The notes under the pieces: model-generated | Seen by the model: only the letters and a program-made list of their open reading frames with translations | Database searches by the model: none | What the model was told of the DNA's origin: nothing | Source of the DNA: Caldilineaceae bacterium | GTDB lineage: Bacteria > Chloroflexota > Anaerolineae > Caldilineales > Caldilineaceae | DNA: 64,000 bases | NCBI GenBank assembly: GCA_019637685.1 | Contig: JAHBVF010000003.1 | Location: 62,001-126,000 of the forward strand | Direction: 5' to 3' | Program-made: the position numbers and the translations under genes | Shown: in pieces, positions 8,303 to 17,780 of the stretch | How the letters are laid out: every line of letters starts with the position of its first letter | How positions within the stretch are numbered: position 1 is the first letter of the stretch

Positions 8303-9211
8303 TCACCCCTTCAGTCCGCCGATAGTAATGCCACGCACGAAGTATTTCTGCAAGAGCAAAAAGGTAAAGAGAGCGGGTCCAAAGGCGAGTACGGCCAGAG
8401 CCATGCGCGCCGATTGGCTCGGGATCGGCATGCCAGTCGTCTGGGGATTGGAGGCCATAAAAGTGATATTACGCATCAGCACGTAGAGCAGGTATTGCAG
8501 CGGGTAGAGTACCGCTTTGTTGATAAAGAGCAGGGCCAGAAACCAATCGTTCCAGAAACGCAACACATAGAAAAGCCCGATAGTTGCCAACACCGGTTTG
8601 GAAAGGGGCAGAACAATACGGAAGAAGATGCGCCATTCCCCCGCGCCGTCTATGCGGGCCGCGTCCAACAGTTCCGTGGGCAACTGGGCAAAGGAAGTGC
8701 GCAGGATCAGCACATACCAAGCAGTGACCAGATAGGGCAGAATCAGGGCCAGAATGTTATCCTTCAACCCCAGATACCGGGTGACAAGAATGTAGAAAGG
8801 GACCATTCCACCGCTAAAAAGCAGAGTAAAGAAGACGTAAAAAGAGAGCGGTCCACGCAGCCGGAAATCCTGGCGGGCCAGAGGCCAGGCCAACATGGAC
8901 GACAACAGCAGGCCGCCCCCCGTGCCCACAATCGTCACAAAGCCCGTCACCCCATAGGCCTGCAACATCTGACCCGGCTTCTGTAAGATATAGTCGTAAG
9001 CAGCGGTAGTAAAGCCCACGGGGAAGAGACGATAGCCCTGTTCTACCAAGGCACTCTCGCTCGACAGCGAAATCGAGATAACCAGGATCATAGGAATCAG
9101 ACAGGCCAACCCTATCAGAATCAAGATGCCGTGAACCAGGCCCTGCCCCAGCAGTGCCTTTGTTCGATAACGGTTCCACGACTGGGCGCCCCGACGTGTA
9201 GTGGTTGCCAT
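8303..9211 (-). CDS. ABC sugar permease (LplC/YtcP-like)
   Basis: 302 aa. ATG 9211 is preceded by GAGGA and fits family length; the longer frame to 9295 adds an unrelated leader. Six hydrophobic segments are visible, beginning with LIGLACLIPMILVISISL. The permease EAA loop is seen as ELLDAARIDGAGEWRIFFRIVLPLSKP. The LplC/YtcP signature around FWNDWFLALLFI and VLYPLQYLLY is present. It forms the membrane pore with the permease encoded upstream. The C-terminal VRGITIGGLKG is typical of the family. Confidence 0.85.
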   Translation of the reverse strand: MATTTRRGAQSWNRYRTKALLGQGLVHGILILIGLACLIPMILVISISLSSESALVEQGYRLFPVGFTTAAYDYILQKPGQMLQAYGVTGFVTIVGTGGGLLLSSMLAWPLARQDFRLRGPLSFYVFFTLLFSGGMVPFYILVTRYLGLKDNILALILPYLVTAWYVLILRTSFAQLPTELLDAARIDGAGEWRIFFRIVLPLSKPVLATIGLFYVLRFWNDWFLALLFINKAVLYPLQYLLYVLMRNITFMASNPQTTGMPIPSQSARMALAVLAFGPALFTFLLLQKYFVRGITIGGLKG

Positions 9212-9297
9212 TGCATTCCTCGGAAAAGGGTGGAAGTTGTACAGACACGATATATCATGTCCACACAATACATACTCATACAATACAAGAGCCAAGC

Positions 9298-10266
9298 CTA
9301 GAACAACGAATAGTCCCGGTTGATCTGACGCACGACCCAGTTCGCTGTGATCACCATCACAAAGCCAACAGTTGATTGGTAGAAGCCCGCAGCCGCGGCC
9401 ATACTGATATTACCCAACTGCACAAGAGAGCGATAGACAAAGGTGTCGATCACATCGGTCGTGCTGTAGAGCATAGGCGTATCTCGGGGCACAAAAAAGA
9501 AGAGACCAAAATCGGCATTAAAAATACGCCCAATCGCCAGCAGAACCAGAATAATGATCAATGGATAGAGCAACGGCAGAGTAATGTAGCGAATCTGCTG
9601 CCATTTGCCCGCTCCATCAATTTTGGCCGCCTCGAAAAGTTCTGGAGAAATGCCTAGAATCCCCGCCAAATAAATAATGCTGCTAAAGCCGATACTGTTC
9701 CAGATATTGGCCAGAGTGAGAATCAGCGGCCAATACTGGGGAGAACGATACCAGGACGGCGGGGTCCCGCCAGCGCGCACGATCATCTGGTTGACCACGC
9801 CGCCTTCTCCATTGAGGAAGGCAAAGACGAAATAGCTGGCAATGACCCACGAAATAAAGTAAGGGAAGAAGAGCATTGTCTGATAATACTTGCTCATCCG
9901 GCTCTGGTAGACTTCGTTCATCAGCATCGCCACGGCCAACGCACCGATCGTCGTTGTCACGATAAAAATGCTGTTCATCCCCAGGGTGTTGCGGGTGATA
10001 CGAAAGGCGGTGTCTGTGCCAAAGAGGAAGCGGAAATTCTCGAAACCCACCCAAGCACTGCCCAAGATACCGTCAGCAAAGCGATAGTCTTTGAAGGCGA
10101 TGACCAGACCCACCATTGGCAGATAAGCAAAGACAAGAAGAAGCAAAATCCCCGGCAAAGCCATCATCAGTAGATTGAAATTGGTGTCCCAACTGCGCTG
10201 GCTGCCCATCCAACGGGTCAGGAAGCCCTTTTTTGTCGGGAGAGATTTCGTGTTCCTAGCTTGCAT
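9298..10266 (-). CDS. ABC sugar permease (LplB/YteP-like)
   Basis: 322 aa from ATG 10266, which overlaps the end of the upstream dehydratase gene by 11 bases and suggests translational coupling. Hydrophobic segments start at LLMMALPGILLLLVFAYLP. The EAA loop reads ELFEAAKIDGAGKWQQIRYITLP. The C-terminus ends in VVRQINRDYSLF, the conserved tail of LplB/YteP proteins. It pairs with the LplC-like permease and the lipoprotein encoded next. The 86 bases between the two permease genes hold only a short near-palindrome around GATATATC. Confidence 0.85.
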   Translation of the reverse strand: MQARNTKSLPTKKGFLTRWMGSQRSWDTNFNLLMMALPGILLLLVFAYLPMVGLVIAFKDYRFADGILGSAWVGFENFRFLFGTDTAFRITRNTLGMNSIFIVTTTIGALAVAMLMNEVYQSRMSKYYQTMLFFPYFISWVIASYFVFAFLNGEGGVVNQMIVRAGGTPPSWYRSPQYWPLILTLANIWNSIGFSSIIYLAGILGISPELFEAAKIDGAGKWQQIRYITLPLLYPLIIILVLLAIGRIFNADFGLFFFVPRDTPMLYSTTDVIDTFVYRSLVQLGNISMAAAAGFYQSTVGFVMVITANWVVRQINRDYSLF

Positions 10267-11515
10267 AACGCGCTCGCACCTCTGCTTCCCGCGCCTGTGC
10301 CCGCGCCAGCGCGTGGGGAAAACGGGGATTGGGTAGGACACTGGGTCCGGGAATATAGGGAAACTGCTTGTCCAGATCGGGCATCAATTCCATTCCGAAG
10401 CCGGGCTTATCCGCCAAGGTGATATAGCCATCCACCGGGCGATAGGGTTCGGTAAAGAGTGCCTCGCGGAAGGGATTGTCGTAGAGAAAGAACTCGCACA
10501 TATGACCGTTGGGCACGCCCGCCACCAGATGGGTGTTGCACATTGTGCCCAGGCTGGAACTCCAATTGTGGGGGACCTGCTTGACGCCATAGAAAGCCGC
10601 GGTCCGGGCCAGATACCAGTTGGCGGTCAGGCCGATATAATAGGCGTCTGTCTGCACCGCGTCGTAGATGTGCTCTCGCAGCCAGGGACGGGCTTCGTTC
10701 AGGCTGCGGAAACGTTCGCCACCCCACAGCATCACATCCGGCATACGCTCTTTGAGACGCCGATAGTCGTCAAACTGCGCGGGGCCTTCGTCGCCCATGG
10801 GCTGCTCGAAAAAGAGAAAGCCCAGCTCGTTGATAATGGGCGCAATTTCCAGACACTCGTCCAGCGTCCACGAATCGTAGCCCTTTTTCTCCAGGCCCAG
10901 GTTGAAATCCGGGCCAACGGCTTCCCGCAGTTGGCGACAAATCTCGCCCAGCTTTTGGGGATTGATGCCCGACTCTTCCCAGTCCGTGCCGGGCCGCCAC
11001 TTGAAAGTGTCGAAACCCATGGCTTTGTAGCGCAGGGCTTCCTCAATCAGCGCGTCCACCCCATAGGCTCTGCCGTCGCCCTTGTCGTAATAGGTCCAAT
11101 GCACGCCGCCGCTGGCATAGACGTGGACACGGGGATTTGGCTCGTTGTCCGTCGCCAGCAATGCGTAGACCGGCTTGCCAGTGGCTTTGCCGATCAAATC
11201 CCAACAGGCCACATCCAGGCCAGCAGGCAGGCCCAGCAATTCCACATCGAAGGGATTTTGGCCGATCAGATAGCCGTAGTCGTCCGTCCCGTTCACATCG
11301 CCCGGTCCAATCCCCACCAGCCCCTGATCCGTAAAAACTTCCACCACAGCCACGTCGTATTTGGTCAGCACCACCGGGCCGCATTCGTGGACGAACACAT
11401 CCGGGGGCGGCTGATAGGTCAGACGGGTTGTCTTGACGTCGGTGATCCGAAGCGGCTCACGCGGGACACCTTCCAGTAGGTGAATAAAGCTGCCGGAAAC
11501 CGGTTTTCCAGGCAT
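10256..11515 (-). CDS. Enolase-superfamily (mandelate racemase group) sugar-acid dehydratase
   Basis: 419 aa. ATG 11515 with AGGAG ten bases upstream is preferred to a GTG at 11533. The capping domain is followed by a modified TIM barrel. Likely active-site elements are FKWRPG in the second beta strand position, NLGLEKKGYD, FFEQPMGDEG and LWGGERF, with a conserved VPHNWSS near the C-terminus. These match acid-sugar dehydratases that abstract the proton alpha to a carboxylate. It is the first gene of the importer operon and probably acts on the transported sugar acid. The exact sugar is not determined. Confidence 0.8.
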   Translation of the reverse strand: MPGKPVSGSFIHLLEGVPREPLRITDVKTTRLTYQPPPDVFVHECGPVVLTKYDVAVVEVFTDQGLVGIGPGDVNGTDDYGYLIGQNPFDVELLGLPAGLDVACWDLIGKATGKPVYALLATDNEPNPRVHVYASGGVHWTYYDKGDGRAYGVDALIEEALRYKAMGFDTFKWRPGTDWEESGINPQKLGEICRQLREAVGPDFNLGLEKKGYDSWTLDECLEIAPIINELGFLFFEQPMGDEGPAQFDDYRRLKERMPDVMLWGGERFRSLNEARPWLREHIYDAVQTDAYYIGLTANWYLARTAAFYGVKQVPHNWSSSLGTMCNTHLVAGVPNGHMCEFFLYDNPFREALFTEPYRPVDGYITLADKPGFGMELMPDLDKQFPYIPGPSVLPNPRFPHALARAQAREAEVRARYAS

Positions 11516-11610
11516 ACGGTGGAACTCCTGCACTGGCGAAAGGTGAAGGGAAGAGAAGGAATCAAATGGGAAAAAGATTGCGCCGTGTGGGATGCGAATC
11601 TTGTAGGAGA

Positions 11611-11639
11611 TTGACCGCCCAATTGCAGCGTGCTACAAT
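11611..11639 (+). promoter_or_regulatory. Sigma-70-type promoter of the response regulator gene
   Basis: TTGACC at 11611-11616 and TACAAT at 11634-11639 are separated by 17 bases. The ATG lies about 77 bases downstream. It is divergent to the importer-operon promoter just beyond it. Confidence 0.7.
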
Positions 11640-11660
11640 GGCGCGGGGTGCGTGTAAAAG

Positions 11661-11689
11661 AGTATAGAGAAAAAAGCCATCGCGCACAA
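11661..11689 (-). promoter_or_regulatory. Promoter of the dehydratase-ABC importer operon
   Basis: Reading the minus strand, TTGTGC (11689-11684) and TATACT (11666-11661) are 17 bases apart. The dehydratase ATG lies about 145 bases downstream. The same two hexamers and spacing precede the DGR target gene. Confidence 0.65.
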
Positions 11690-11715
11690 GGACAGGGAAC
11701 GGACACAAAGCGGAC

Positions 11716-12909
11716 ATGCCAGGCTATGAAAATTTTTTGGAGGCGCTGCAAGCCGCACTCAACCACCTGAACGATCCCGCGTTCCGGCCCCGACCCGAAC
11801 TGTATCAACCCCTCGGCCTGGCGCCGTCCACCCGCGATTGGGCCGAACCCTTGCGCCAGGCCATCCACCGCTTGAAGCCAACCGCAGACGCGCCCGCGCC
11901 CGAACGGGGCAACCGTCTGCACCAGGTGCTTGTCCATCGCTATATCTACAGCGAAACCCAGGACGCTGCCGCGGAAAAACTCAACATCACCGCCCGCCAT
12001 CTGCGCCGGGAACAGAACGACGCGGTGCAGGCATTGGCCCAACTGCTCTGGCAAGAACCGCCCGCGGCCGCCGCGCCGCCGGATGACTGGTCCGCCCAGC
12101 TACGCGAAGAACTGACTGCCCTGCAACGGGGCACGCCCGCGGCCGTCACCGACGCCAGCGAAACGATCCAGCGGGTCGTGGAGTTGCTGGCCCCGGTGCT
12201 GGCCGATTCCGGCGTTGTTTTGCGCGGGGGGGCACTGCGGCCCGGATTGGCTGTAGCCGTGCCCACCACTGGCCTGCGCCAACTGCTGGTGCGGGCCATC
12301 ACCGAATGGGCGCGCCACCTGACCAGCGGCCAACTGGACATCAGCGCCAGCCAGGCGGAGAGAGAAATCTTCATCCGCATCACAGGCAGCCCGGCCCCCA
12401 TGGAGCATCTGCCCGGCGACCCCCTGCTGGAGGAGTTGCTCAGCCAATTCGATGTCGCGCTGGCAGTGGAACAGGCCGGGGAACAGGCCGACAAACAAAC
12501 CGGGGAACAGACCAGCCCAACCACCCGTTTGACCCTGCGCCTGAACGCCGCGCCCCCTCTGCGTGTGCTGGTGGTGGACGACAACGCGGACCTGCACCAC
12601 TTCTATCGTCGCTTTGTGGCCAACACCCGCTATCAAATCATTTCGCTGACCGACGGCGAAAAGCTGCTGGAAACCCTGGAAGAAGTGCAGCCGGATGCGG
12701 TGGTGCTGGATGTGATGCTGCCCACCGTGGACGGCTGGGAACTGCTGACCCAACTGCGCCAGCACCCCCTGGGCCGGCGGTTGCCCGTTCTCGTCTGCTC
12801 GGTAATTCAGGAAGAAGCCCTGGCCCGTGCCTTGGGCGCAACCGGCTATATCCGCAAACCCGTGGGCCGCCGCAGTCTGTTGCAGGCCCTGAACGATGCC
12901 CTCTTGTAA
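11716..12909 (+). CDS. Response regulator with degenerate kinase-like middle and C-terminal receiver
   Basis: 397 aa. The N-terminal ~110 residues look helical, with a possible helix-turn-helix around ETQDAAAEKLNITARHLRRE. A middle part (about 130-265) has the rhythm of a histidine-kinase ATPase domain but lacks clear N, G1 and G2 boxes. The C-terminus (about 280-397) is a receiver domain with VVDDN, the phosphorylatable Asp in LDVML (about 331) and the Lys of IRKPV (about 381). A Gln/Thr-rich linker separates the parts. It ends convergent to the hybrid kinase, whose style of receiver is similar, so partnership is plausible. Confidence 0.7.
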   Translation: MPGYENFLEALQAALNHLNDPAFRPRPELYQPLGLAPSTRDWAEPLRQAIHRLKPTADAPAPERGNRLHQVLVHRYIYSETQDAAAEKLNITARHLRREQNDAVQALAQLLWQEPPAAAAPPDDWSAQLREELTALQRGTPAAVTDASETIQRVVELLAPVLADSGVVLRGGALRPGLAVAVPTTGLRQLLVRAITEWARHLTSGQLDISASQAEREIFIRITGSPAPMEHLPGDPLLEELLSQFDVALAVEQAGEQADKQTGEQTSPTTRLTLRLNAAPPLRVLVVDDNADLHHFYRRFVANTRYQIISLTDGEKLLETLEEVQPDAVVLDVMLPTVDGWELLTQLRQHPLGRRLPVLVCSVIQEEALARALGATGYIRKPVGRRSLLQALNDALL

Positions 12910-13079
12910 ATGCCGCCGCATCCGCTGATTTCGACAAGCGCAACCGACGCGCACGGACTCGCCTGGCACGCTTTGTGCCTACGCCTTTGCATTTTGTTGT
13001 GCGTTGTGCGTAGTCCGTGAACTGGTACACGCACCACCCACCACGCCAGAAAGTATTGAGTTATTTCCGCCAGGCTGTA

Positions 13080-15251
13080 CTACGAGTCATTCAGAATCAG
13101 CGGGATGACTTCGGCACAGCGCAGCAGTTTGTAAAAAGGCGTGCGCTCGCCCGCCGCGGCAATTAAAATCTGGCTGGAAAAGGGTTCGTCCGCGGGGTCC
13201 TGGGCGGACAGAAGAAAAGTGGGGATGGCGCGCAGGTCGTCGTCCAGGGCTTTGGCCGCCAACACCTGCCAGCCGTCCATTTCCGGCAGCTTCACATCCA
13301 GCAGCACCAAATCCGGCGCTTCGGCCCGCATCTGATCCAACCCCTCTCGCCCATTCGCGGCAGTCACCACCCGCAAACTTTCATCGATAGCCGCCAGCAT
13401 CCGCGAGAAAAGGCGGCGGGTGTCCGCGTCGTCGTCCACCACCAGCACAGTGCGGGGTTGAATCTGCGCCACCACCCCGGCCAGTTCCGTGCGGGTGATG
13501 GGTTTGAGCAATTGGCCAGCCGCGCCCGCGGCCAAAGCGTGGCCCAGCCGGGGCGGCAGGCTGCACCCAATCGCGGGCAACTCCGGCCAGCGCAGACGGG
13601 CATCGGCCAGCATCTCCAGCAGCAGACGGGGCGATGCGTCGTTGAGCACCAGCATCTGCACAGGAAACCCCGCGATAATCTCCTCGGCGCTGGCCAGGGA
13701 ATCCGCCCGCACATACTCAGCCGCGTCGTTGAAACGGGTGAAGGCATCGCACAAATCCGGGTGGGGGTCGCAGATCACCACCCGGGGCCGGGTAGAGGTG
13801 GCGGGCAGATTGGCCGGTTGCAGCCGCTCGTGCCATTGCCAGCTCTCCACCAGCCAGCGCTCCGCGCCCTCGCCCGGGGCGGGCAGGGCCGTTGTGATGG
13901 GCAGGCTGAACGAAAAAGCGCTGCCCTGGCCCAGCTCGCTTTCCAGCCACATACGGCCGTTGTGCATTTCGATGAACTGTTTGCTGATGCTCAAACCCAG
14001 ACCGCTGCTGTTCTCGTTGCTCCGTGCGCCATACGTCCCCCGGTGGAAAGGCTCGAAGATGTGGGCCGCATCCTCCGGGGCAATGCCCGGCCCGGTGTCC
14101 GCCACGCAGAAGGTGACGCTGTGCTCACTCCCGGCGATATCCACAGTCACGTGGCCCTGCTCGGTGTGGCGGGCCGCGTTGCTCAGCAGATTGACCAGCA
14201 CCTGTCGCACCCGGTTGCTGTCGCAATAGACGTCGGGCAGATCGGGCGGCACTTCCAGGCGCAGTTCCACCCCCTTCTTCTCCAAAAGGGGACGCACCAC
14301 GGCCGCGGCCCGCGCCACCACTTCGCCCGGCTGCACCCGCTCCCGGTGCAGGGCCAGCCGGTTGGCCTCGATCTGGCTCAAATCCAGCACGTCGTTGACC
14401 ATTGCCAACAGGTGTTGGGTGTTGCGCTGCACAATCTCCAAATCTTCCAGCAGTTCGTCGGGCAGTTGGGAGCCATAGACGTGGGGCGCTTCGATGAGCA
14501 GGTCCGAGAGGCCGATAATCATATTGAGCGGTGTGCGGAATTCGTGGCTGACATTGGCGACAAAGGCGGCTTTGGTCTTGTGGGCCTCTTCGGCAGCCAT
14601 CTGGGCAGCGGCCAGCCGCCGGTTCATCAGCCCCAACTGGCGGTTGGCGTGGCCCAGGTCCTCCAGCGTCTGGTGCAGCTGGGCGCGGTTGGCCCGCACT
14701 TCGTCCAGCGCGATCTGCGCGCCGCTGTAGTGGGCCAAGGACCAATCCACCAGTTGGCCCACCGACCGCAATATGAACCAATAGACCAGTGCCAGCAGCC
14801 AGACCAGGGCCAGGGCCAGGGCTATTTCCAGGGCAGGGACGCGCGCAGTCACTCCCAGCCAGCCAGCCACAAGGGTGCAGATCAGAGCCACGCCGCTTCC
14901 CCCGCGGTGGCCCAGCAGCAGCAACCCCAGCGTGGCGGGGATGGCCAGCAGCACCAGCGCGCCGTCGATTCCCAGCCAGAAACGCAGAAGCAGAACCGTG
15001 GCCACCAGCCCGGCCAGCACAGCCCACACGCCCGCGGCCTGCCGCCAGCCAGCCAGCAGCCAGGCCGCGGCGGCCAGCAGCAGCACCAGCAGGGCCACGG
15101 GCAGAGTGGCCGCGATGTAGCGGGGCGTGCCGCCCACCACACCGATCAGCCCGCCCACCACTGCCAGCCCCATAATCACCCCCTGGACGGGAATCTGCAC
15201 CTGGCTCAGGGCTTCGTTGTTGACCGAGGACGGGGAACGATTTTGGCTCAC
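13080..15251 (-). CDS. Membrane hybrid histidine kinase with two receiver-like domains
   Basis: 723 aa from GTG 15251, which has GGAG at good spacing; the longer frame starts with an unsupported TTG. Order of parts: 5-6 membrane helices (about 25-165), a coiled coil, HisKA with the His of VSHEFRTPLN (about 232), an ATPase domain with NLLSNAARHT, DTGPGI and GLGLSIS, a receiver-like domain that has lost the usual acidic pocket (ICDPHPD, LVLND), and a canonical receiver with VVDDD and LLDVKLP (Asp about 652). The ligand is unknown. It lies 49 bases after the TPR gene on the same strand and converges with the response regulator. Confidence 0.85.
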   Translation of the reverse strand: MSQNRSPSSVNNEALSQVQIPVQGVIMGLAVVGGLIGVVGGTPRYIAATLPVALLVLLLAAAAWLLAGWRQAAGVWAVLAGLVATVLLLRFWLGIDGALVLLAIPATLGLLLLGHRGGSGVALICTLVAGWLGVTARVPALEIALALALVWLLALVYWFILRSVGQLVDWSLAHYSGAQIALDEVRANRAQLHQTLEDLGHANRQLGLMNRRLAAAQMAAEEAHKTKAAFVANVSHEFRTPLNMIIGLSDLLIEAPHVYGSQLPDELLEDLEIVQRNTQHLLAMVNDVLDLSQIEANRLALHRERVQPGEVVARAAAVVRPLLEKKGVELRLEVPPDLPDVYCDSNRVRQVLVNLLSNAARHTEQGHVTVDIAGSEHSVTFCVADTGPGIAPEDAAHIFEPFHRGTYGARSNENSSGLGLSISKQFIEMHNGRMWLESELGQGSAFSFSLPITTALPAPGEGAERWLVESWQWHERLQPANLPATSTRPRVVICDPHPDLCDAFTRFNDAAEYVRADSLASAEEIIAGFPVQMLVLNDASPRLLLEMLADARLRWPELPAIGCSLPPRLGHALAAGAAGQLLKPITRTELAGVVAQIQPRTVLVVDDDADTRRLFSRMLAAIDESLRVVTAANGREGLDQMRAEAPDLVLLDVKLPEMDGWQVLAAKALDDDLRAIPTFLLSAQDPADEPFSSQILIAAAGERTPFYKLLRCAEVIPLILNDS

Positions 15252-15300
15252 ACAAAGCTCCGGTGGGGGATGGCTGCGTCCGTTCAGGGGCAAAGGCCGA

Positions 15301-17220
15301 TCAGGGGCAAAGGCCGGTCACAGGCAACCCAGCCCGCCGCTGGGCTTCGGCGAGCGTGCAGGAAAGGTCGCCAGGCAGCGGGTCATCGGGAAGAAGTGCG
15401 ATAGCCATTTCGTATTCGACGGCAGCTTCACCGTTCTGGTTGCGGTTGAGCAGTACATAGCCCAACCGCTGGTGAACCCACGGATCCGCCGGGCGTAGTT
15501 CAGTGGCTCGGCGGTAATGAATTTCCGCTTCTTCCCAGCTTTGCCCGGCCACAGGTGGAGTCGTAGGCAGATAGAAATCCCCTATCCGGCTGTGCAGCCA
15601 ACCGGAATTGGGGCGTATTTGTAAGGCTCGTAAGTAAGCCTCCGCCGCGCACGCCCGATCCCCCCAATCTGCACACAATTCAGCCTCCGTGATAGATACA
15701 TACGCTTCGTTGGGCGTAGCACTGCGCGCCCGTTCGATGGCTGCTTCTGCCTCCATCCGGTCATCCACCAGCAGGCGGGCCAGTTCCAGATGTGCCCAGG
15801 ACGCGTCGGCGAGTAATTCAGTTGCCCGGCGCAGATTTGCTTCTGCTTCCTCACTCAGACCGGTCTGGGATTGGACGCGCGCCAGGGCCAACAGAGAGAC
15901 GTACCCGCTCGGATCGTCGGCAGAAAAACTGTTAGCCGCTTTCTGATATTCAGCCATGGCCGCGGCGAGTTCGCCCTGCAATTCGTAGATCAATCCTAGG
16001 GCAAAGTCGCGTTCCGTGCCCAATGTGGCTGCGGGCAGGCCGCGCACTGCCTGTTCCGCATTCACAAAGGCAGCAGCGGCCGGGGGTGGATCGGACAGGG
16101 CCTCGCCGTACCAGTTGGTATAGGCTTCGCCGATGGCAATCCAGGCCGCGGGGTCGTTGGGACTGGCCTCCGCAGCCGCGTTCAGATAGGCGATGCCCTG
16201 ACGGTAGTCGCCCTGCAGGACGTAGGATTTGCCCAGGTAATAGCTGATCAGAGCGGTTTCGGCGGGGCCGGTCTCGTTCGACGGGGTGCAATCGGGGCGC
16301 TCAGGCAGCAGTGCCCGCGCCACATCTTCCCCGGCGCAGTAGAGCGCAGCCAGGAAATTGGGCTGGCCCGCTTCGGGTTGACCGGCCGCATAGTGGGCCA
16401 GGCCAACAGCAAAATAGGCGACGACATCCGCCTGGCGGGTGACTGCGCCTGCGATACCCATACAATTGATACACTCCAGCCAGCCGCCCACTGGGTCGTA
16501 AAAGAGGGGAAGCGCCCGATAGGGTCGCACCTGCGCGCTGTCACCGATACTCAACAGATCCGCCACTTCAAAGTGAATGTCGGTCTTGTCTTCGGTTGTT
16601 CTGACCTCACCCCAGATTGTCAGTAGGGCACTCTCACGGCGCGCCAATGCCCACGCAGCCTGAATTGTCTCTACGGGAGGCGCCATGGCAACGACCAGAT
16701 CGCGCATACCAAAGACCGTGGCTCTGCCCAAGACAAATTGTATGCGGTTCTGGATGTGTAGGGTTATTTCTTGAGCTTTGGCCGTCTCTGGGGGCGAAAG
16801 GTGGGCAATAAGGATACAGACTTTTCCGGAAGGACAGTAGGGCGGTTCGGCGCGCAATTGCGAGGCAGCAAACCCAGCCCCTGCCAAAAGGAAGAGCAGC
16901 ATAGCGGTGACGGTAAAGATTGGGTGCTTCCGCCACAGGTGGCCCGGAATTTGTAGCAGAGAGAGCATTCTGGACGAGAGACGTCCGCTCCCTTCCGTTG
17001 CCGTAAGCCATAGTTCCACAGCCAATAGAAGAAACCAGATGGCGGCTATCGGCCAGATTCGGTTGATTTGGATATAATTTGTGATGACATTGCCAGCCAG
17101 AGAGGAAAGGGCAGCGACAATAATCAGACTTATTCGGCGAGAAGTCGGGTTCGGTGCAGGCGGCTGGTCTGGGATTGGAGGTTTGGGGTTGGGATCGTCG
17201 TGTTGGTTTTGTTCTGCCAT
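15301..17220 (-). CDS. Membrane-anchored TPR-repeat protein next to the DGR
   Basis: 639 aa. ATG 17220 is chosen because GGAGGGGG lies seven bases upstream, inside repeat copy A. The N-terminus has a Pro-rich cytoplasmic stretch, then hydrophobic segments at about 30-50, 60-75 and 105-125. A middle domain (about 130-300) is unassigned. From about 300 to the end there are repeated TPR-like units, such as SYYLGKSYVLQGDYRQGIAYL and WVHQRLGYVLLNRNQNGEAA. No enzymatic motif was seen. TPR proteins usually scaffold other proteins. A 17-bp tandem duplication (15284-15317) covers its stop codon. Confidence 0.7.
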   Translation of the reverse strand: MAEQNQHDDPNPKPPIPDQPPAPNPTSRRISLIIVAALSSLAGNVITNYIQINRIWPIAAIWFLLLAVELWLTATEGSGRLSSRMLSLLQIPGHLWRKHPIFTVTAMLLFLLAGAGFAASQLRAEPPYCPSGKVCILIAHLSPPETAKAQEITLHIQNRIQFVLGRATVFGMRDLVVAMAPPVETIQAAWALARRESALLTIWGEVRTTEDKTDIHFEVADLLSIGDSAQVRPYRALPLFYDPVGGWLECINCMGIAGAVTRQADVVAYFAVGLAHYAAGQPEAGQPNFLAALYCAGEDVARALLPERPDCTPSNETGPAETALISYYLGKSYVLQGDYRQGIAYLNAAAEASPNDPAAWIAIGEAYTNWYGEALSDPPPAAAAFVNAEQAVRGLPAATLGTERDFALGLIYELQGELAAAMAEYQKAANSFSADDPSGYVSLLALARVQSQTGLSEEAEANLRRATELLADASWAHLELARLLVDDRMEAEAAIERARSATPNEAYVSITEAELCADWGDRACAAEAYLRALQIRPNSGWLHSRIGDFYLPTTPPVAGQSWEEAEIHYRRATELRPADPWVHQRLGYVLLNRNQNGEAAVEYEMAIALLPDDPLPGDLSCTLAEAQRRAGLPVTGLCP

Positions 17221-17221
17221 C

Positions 17222-17391
17222 TTTACCCCCTCCATGCGCAGTCCCTCCCCCATTCTGGCGGAGGGGCTGATCACTCGTCAGTTATGTGGTCGGACAGATG
17301 GAGAAGGGGCGTCTGGTTTTGGCCTGTCTGACCAATGCCATCTGCGCCTCAAACAGTCCCTCCCCCATTCTGGGGGAGGCTAGGTGGGGGT
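17222..17391. repeat. Direct repeat copy A flanking the DUF559 gene
   Basis: About 170 bases similar over their whole length to copy B at 17781-17947. It begins TTACCCCCTCC, contains two CCTCCCCCATTCTGG...GGAGG palindromes and ends GGCTAGGTGGGGGT. It supplies the TAG stop of the DUF559 gene at one end and the ribosome site of the TPR gene at the other. Confidence 0.8.
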
Positions 17392-17778
17392 CCCGCGCCC
17401 TGCACGAACCGCTTCTCCAATCTGCCCAACCACCCCATCGATCCCCAAAAACACCTGCTGGTTCGTAAAACGCAGCACCCGAAAGCCCAGAAACTCCTGC
17501 CGGATGGCATCGGCTTCCACACTGTACTGATGGATCGGCCCGTCCACTTCAATCATCAGACGAACTTCAAAGCAACAAAAGTCCACCAGAAAACGCTCGA
17601 AAGGGACCTGCCGTCTAAACTTCGCCCCTGCCACCTGACGCTTGCGAATGCGCTGCCACAGGCGATTCTCGGCGGGGGTTGGCTCGCGGCGCATCTGTCG
17701 AGCCACGGGTTTGAGCCGTTCCCACAGTTCGGGCGGGGGTTGAAATTTCGTCCAGGCGATGAATGGGCCGTCGGGCAC
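17380..17778 (-). CDS. DUF559 (Vsr-like) endonuclease-family protein
   Basis: 132 aa, starting at GTG 17778 with GGAGGGGG eight bases upstream. It resembles the DUF559/MTES_1575 family, small proteins of the restriction-endonuclease-like superfamily related to Vsr. Seen: TPAENRLWQRIR, FRRQVPFERFLVDF and MIEVDGPIHQ, with the acidic residues of LVDF and IEVDG as candidate catalytic positions, then a long C-terminal helix region. The gene is bounded exactly by two direct repeats: its ribosome site lies in copy B and its stop codon in copy A. Function of the family is not established. The arrangement suggests movement as a cassette. Confidence 0.75.
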   Translation of the reverse strand: MPDGPFIAWTKFQPPPELWERLKPVARQMRREPTPAENRLWQRIRKRQVAGAKFRRQVPFERFLVDFCCFEVRLMIEVDGPIHQYSVEADAIRQEFLGFRVLRFTNQQVFLGIDGVVGQIGEAVRAGRGTPT

Positions 17779-17780
17779 GT

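Noticed and set aside
13458-15404. A 648-codon plus-strand open frame
   Set aside because: Antisense to the hybrid kinase gene. No motif on the plus strand.
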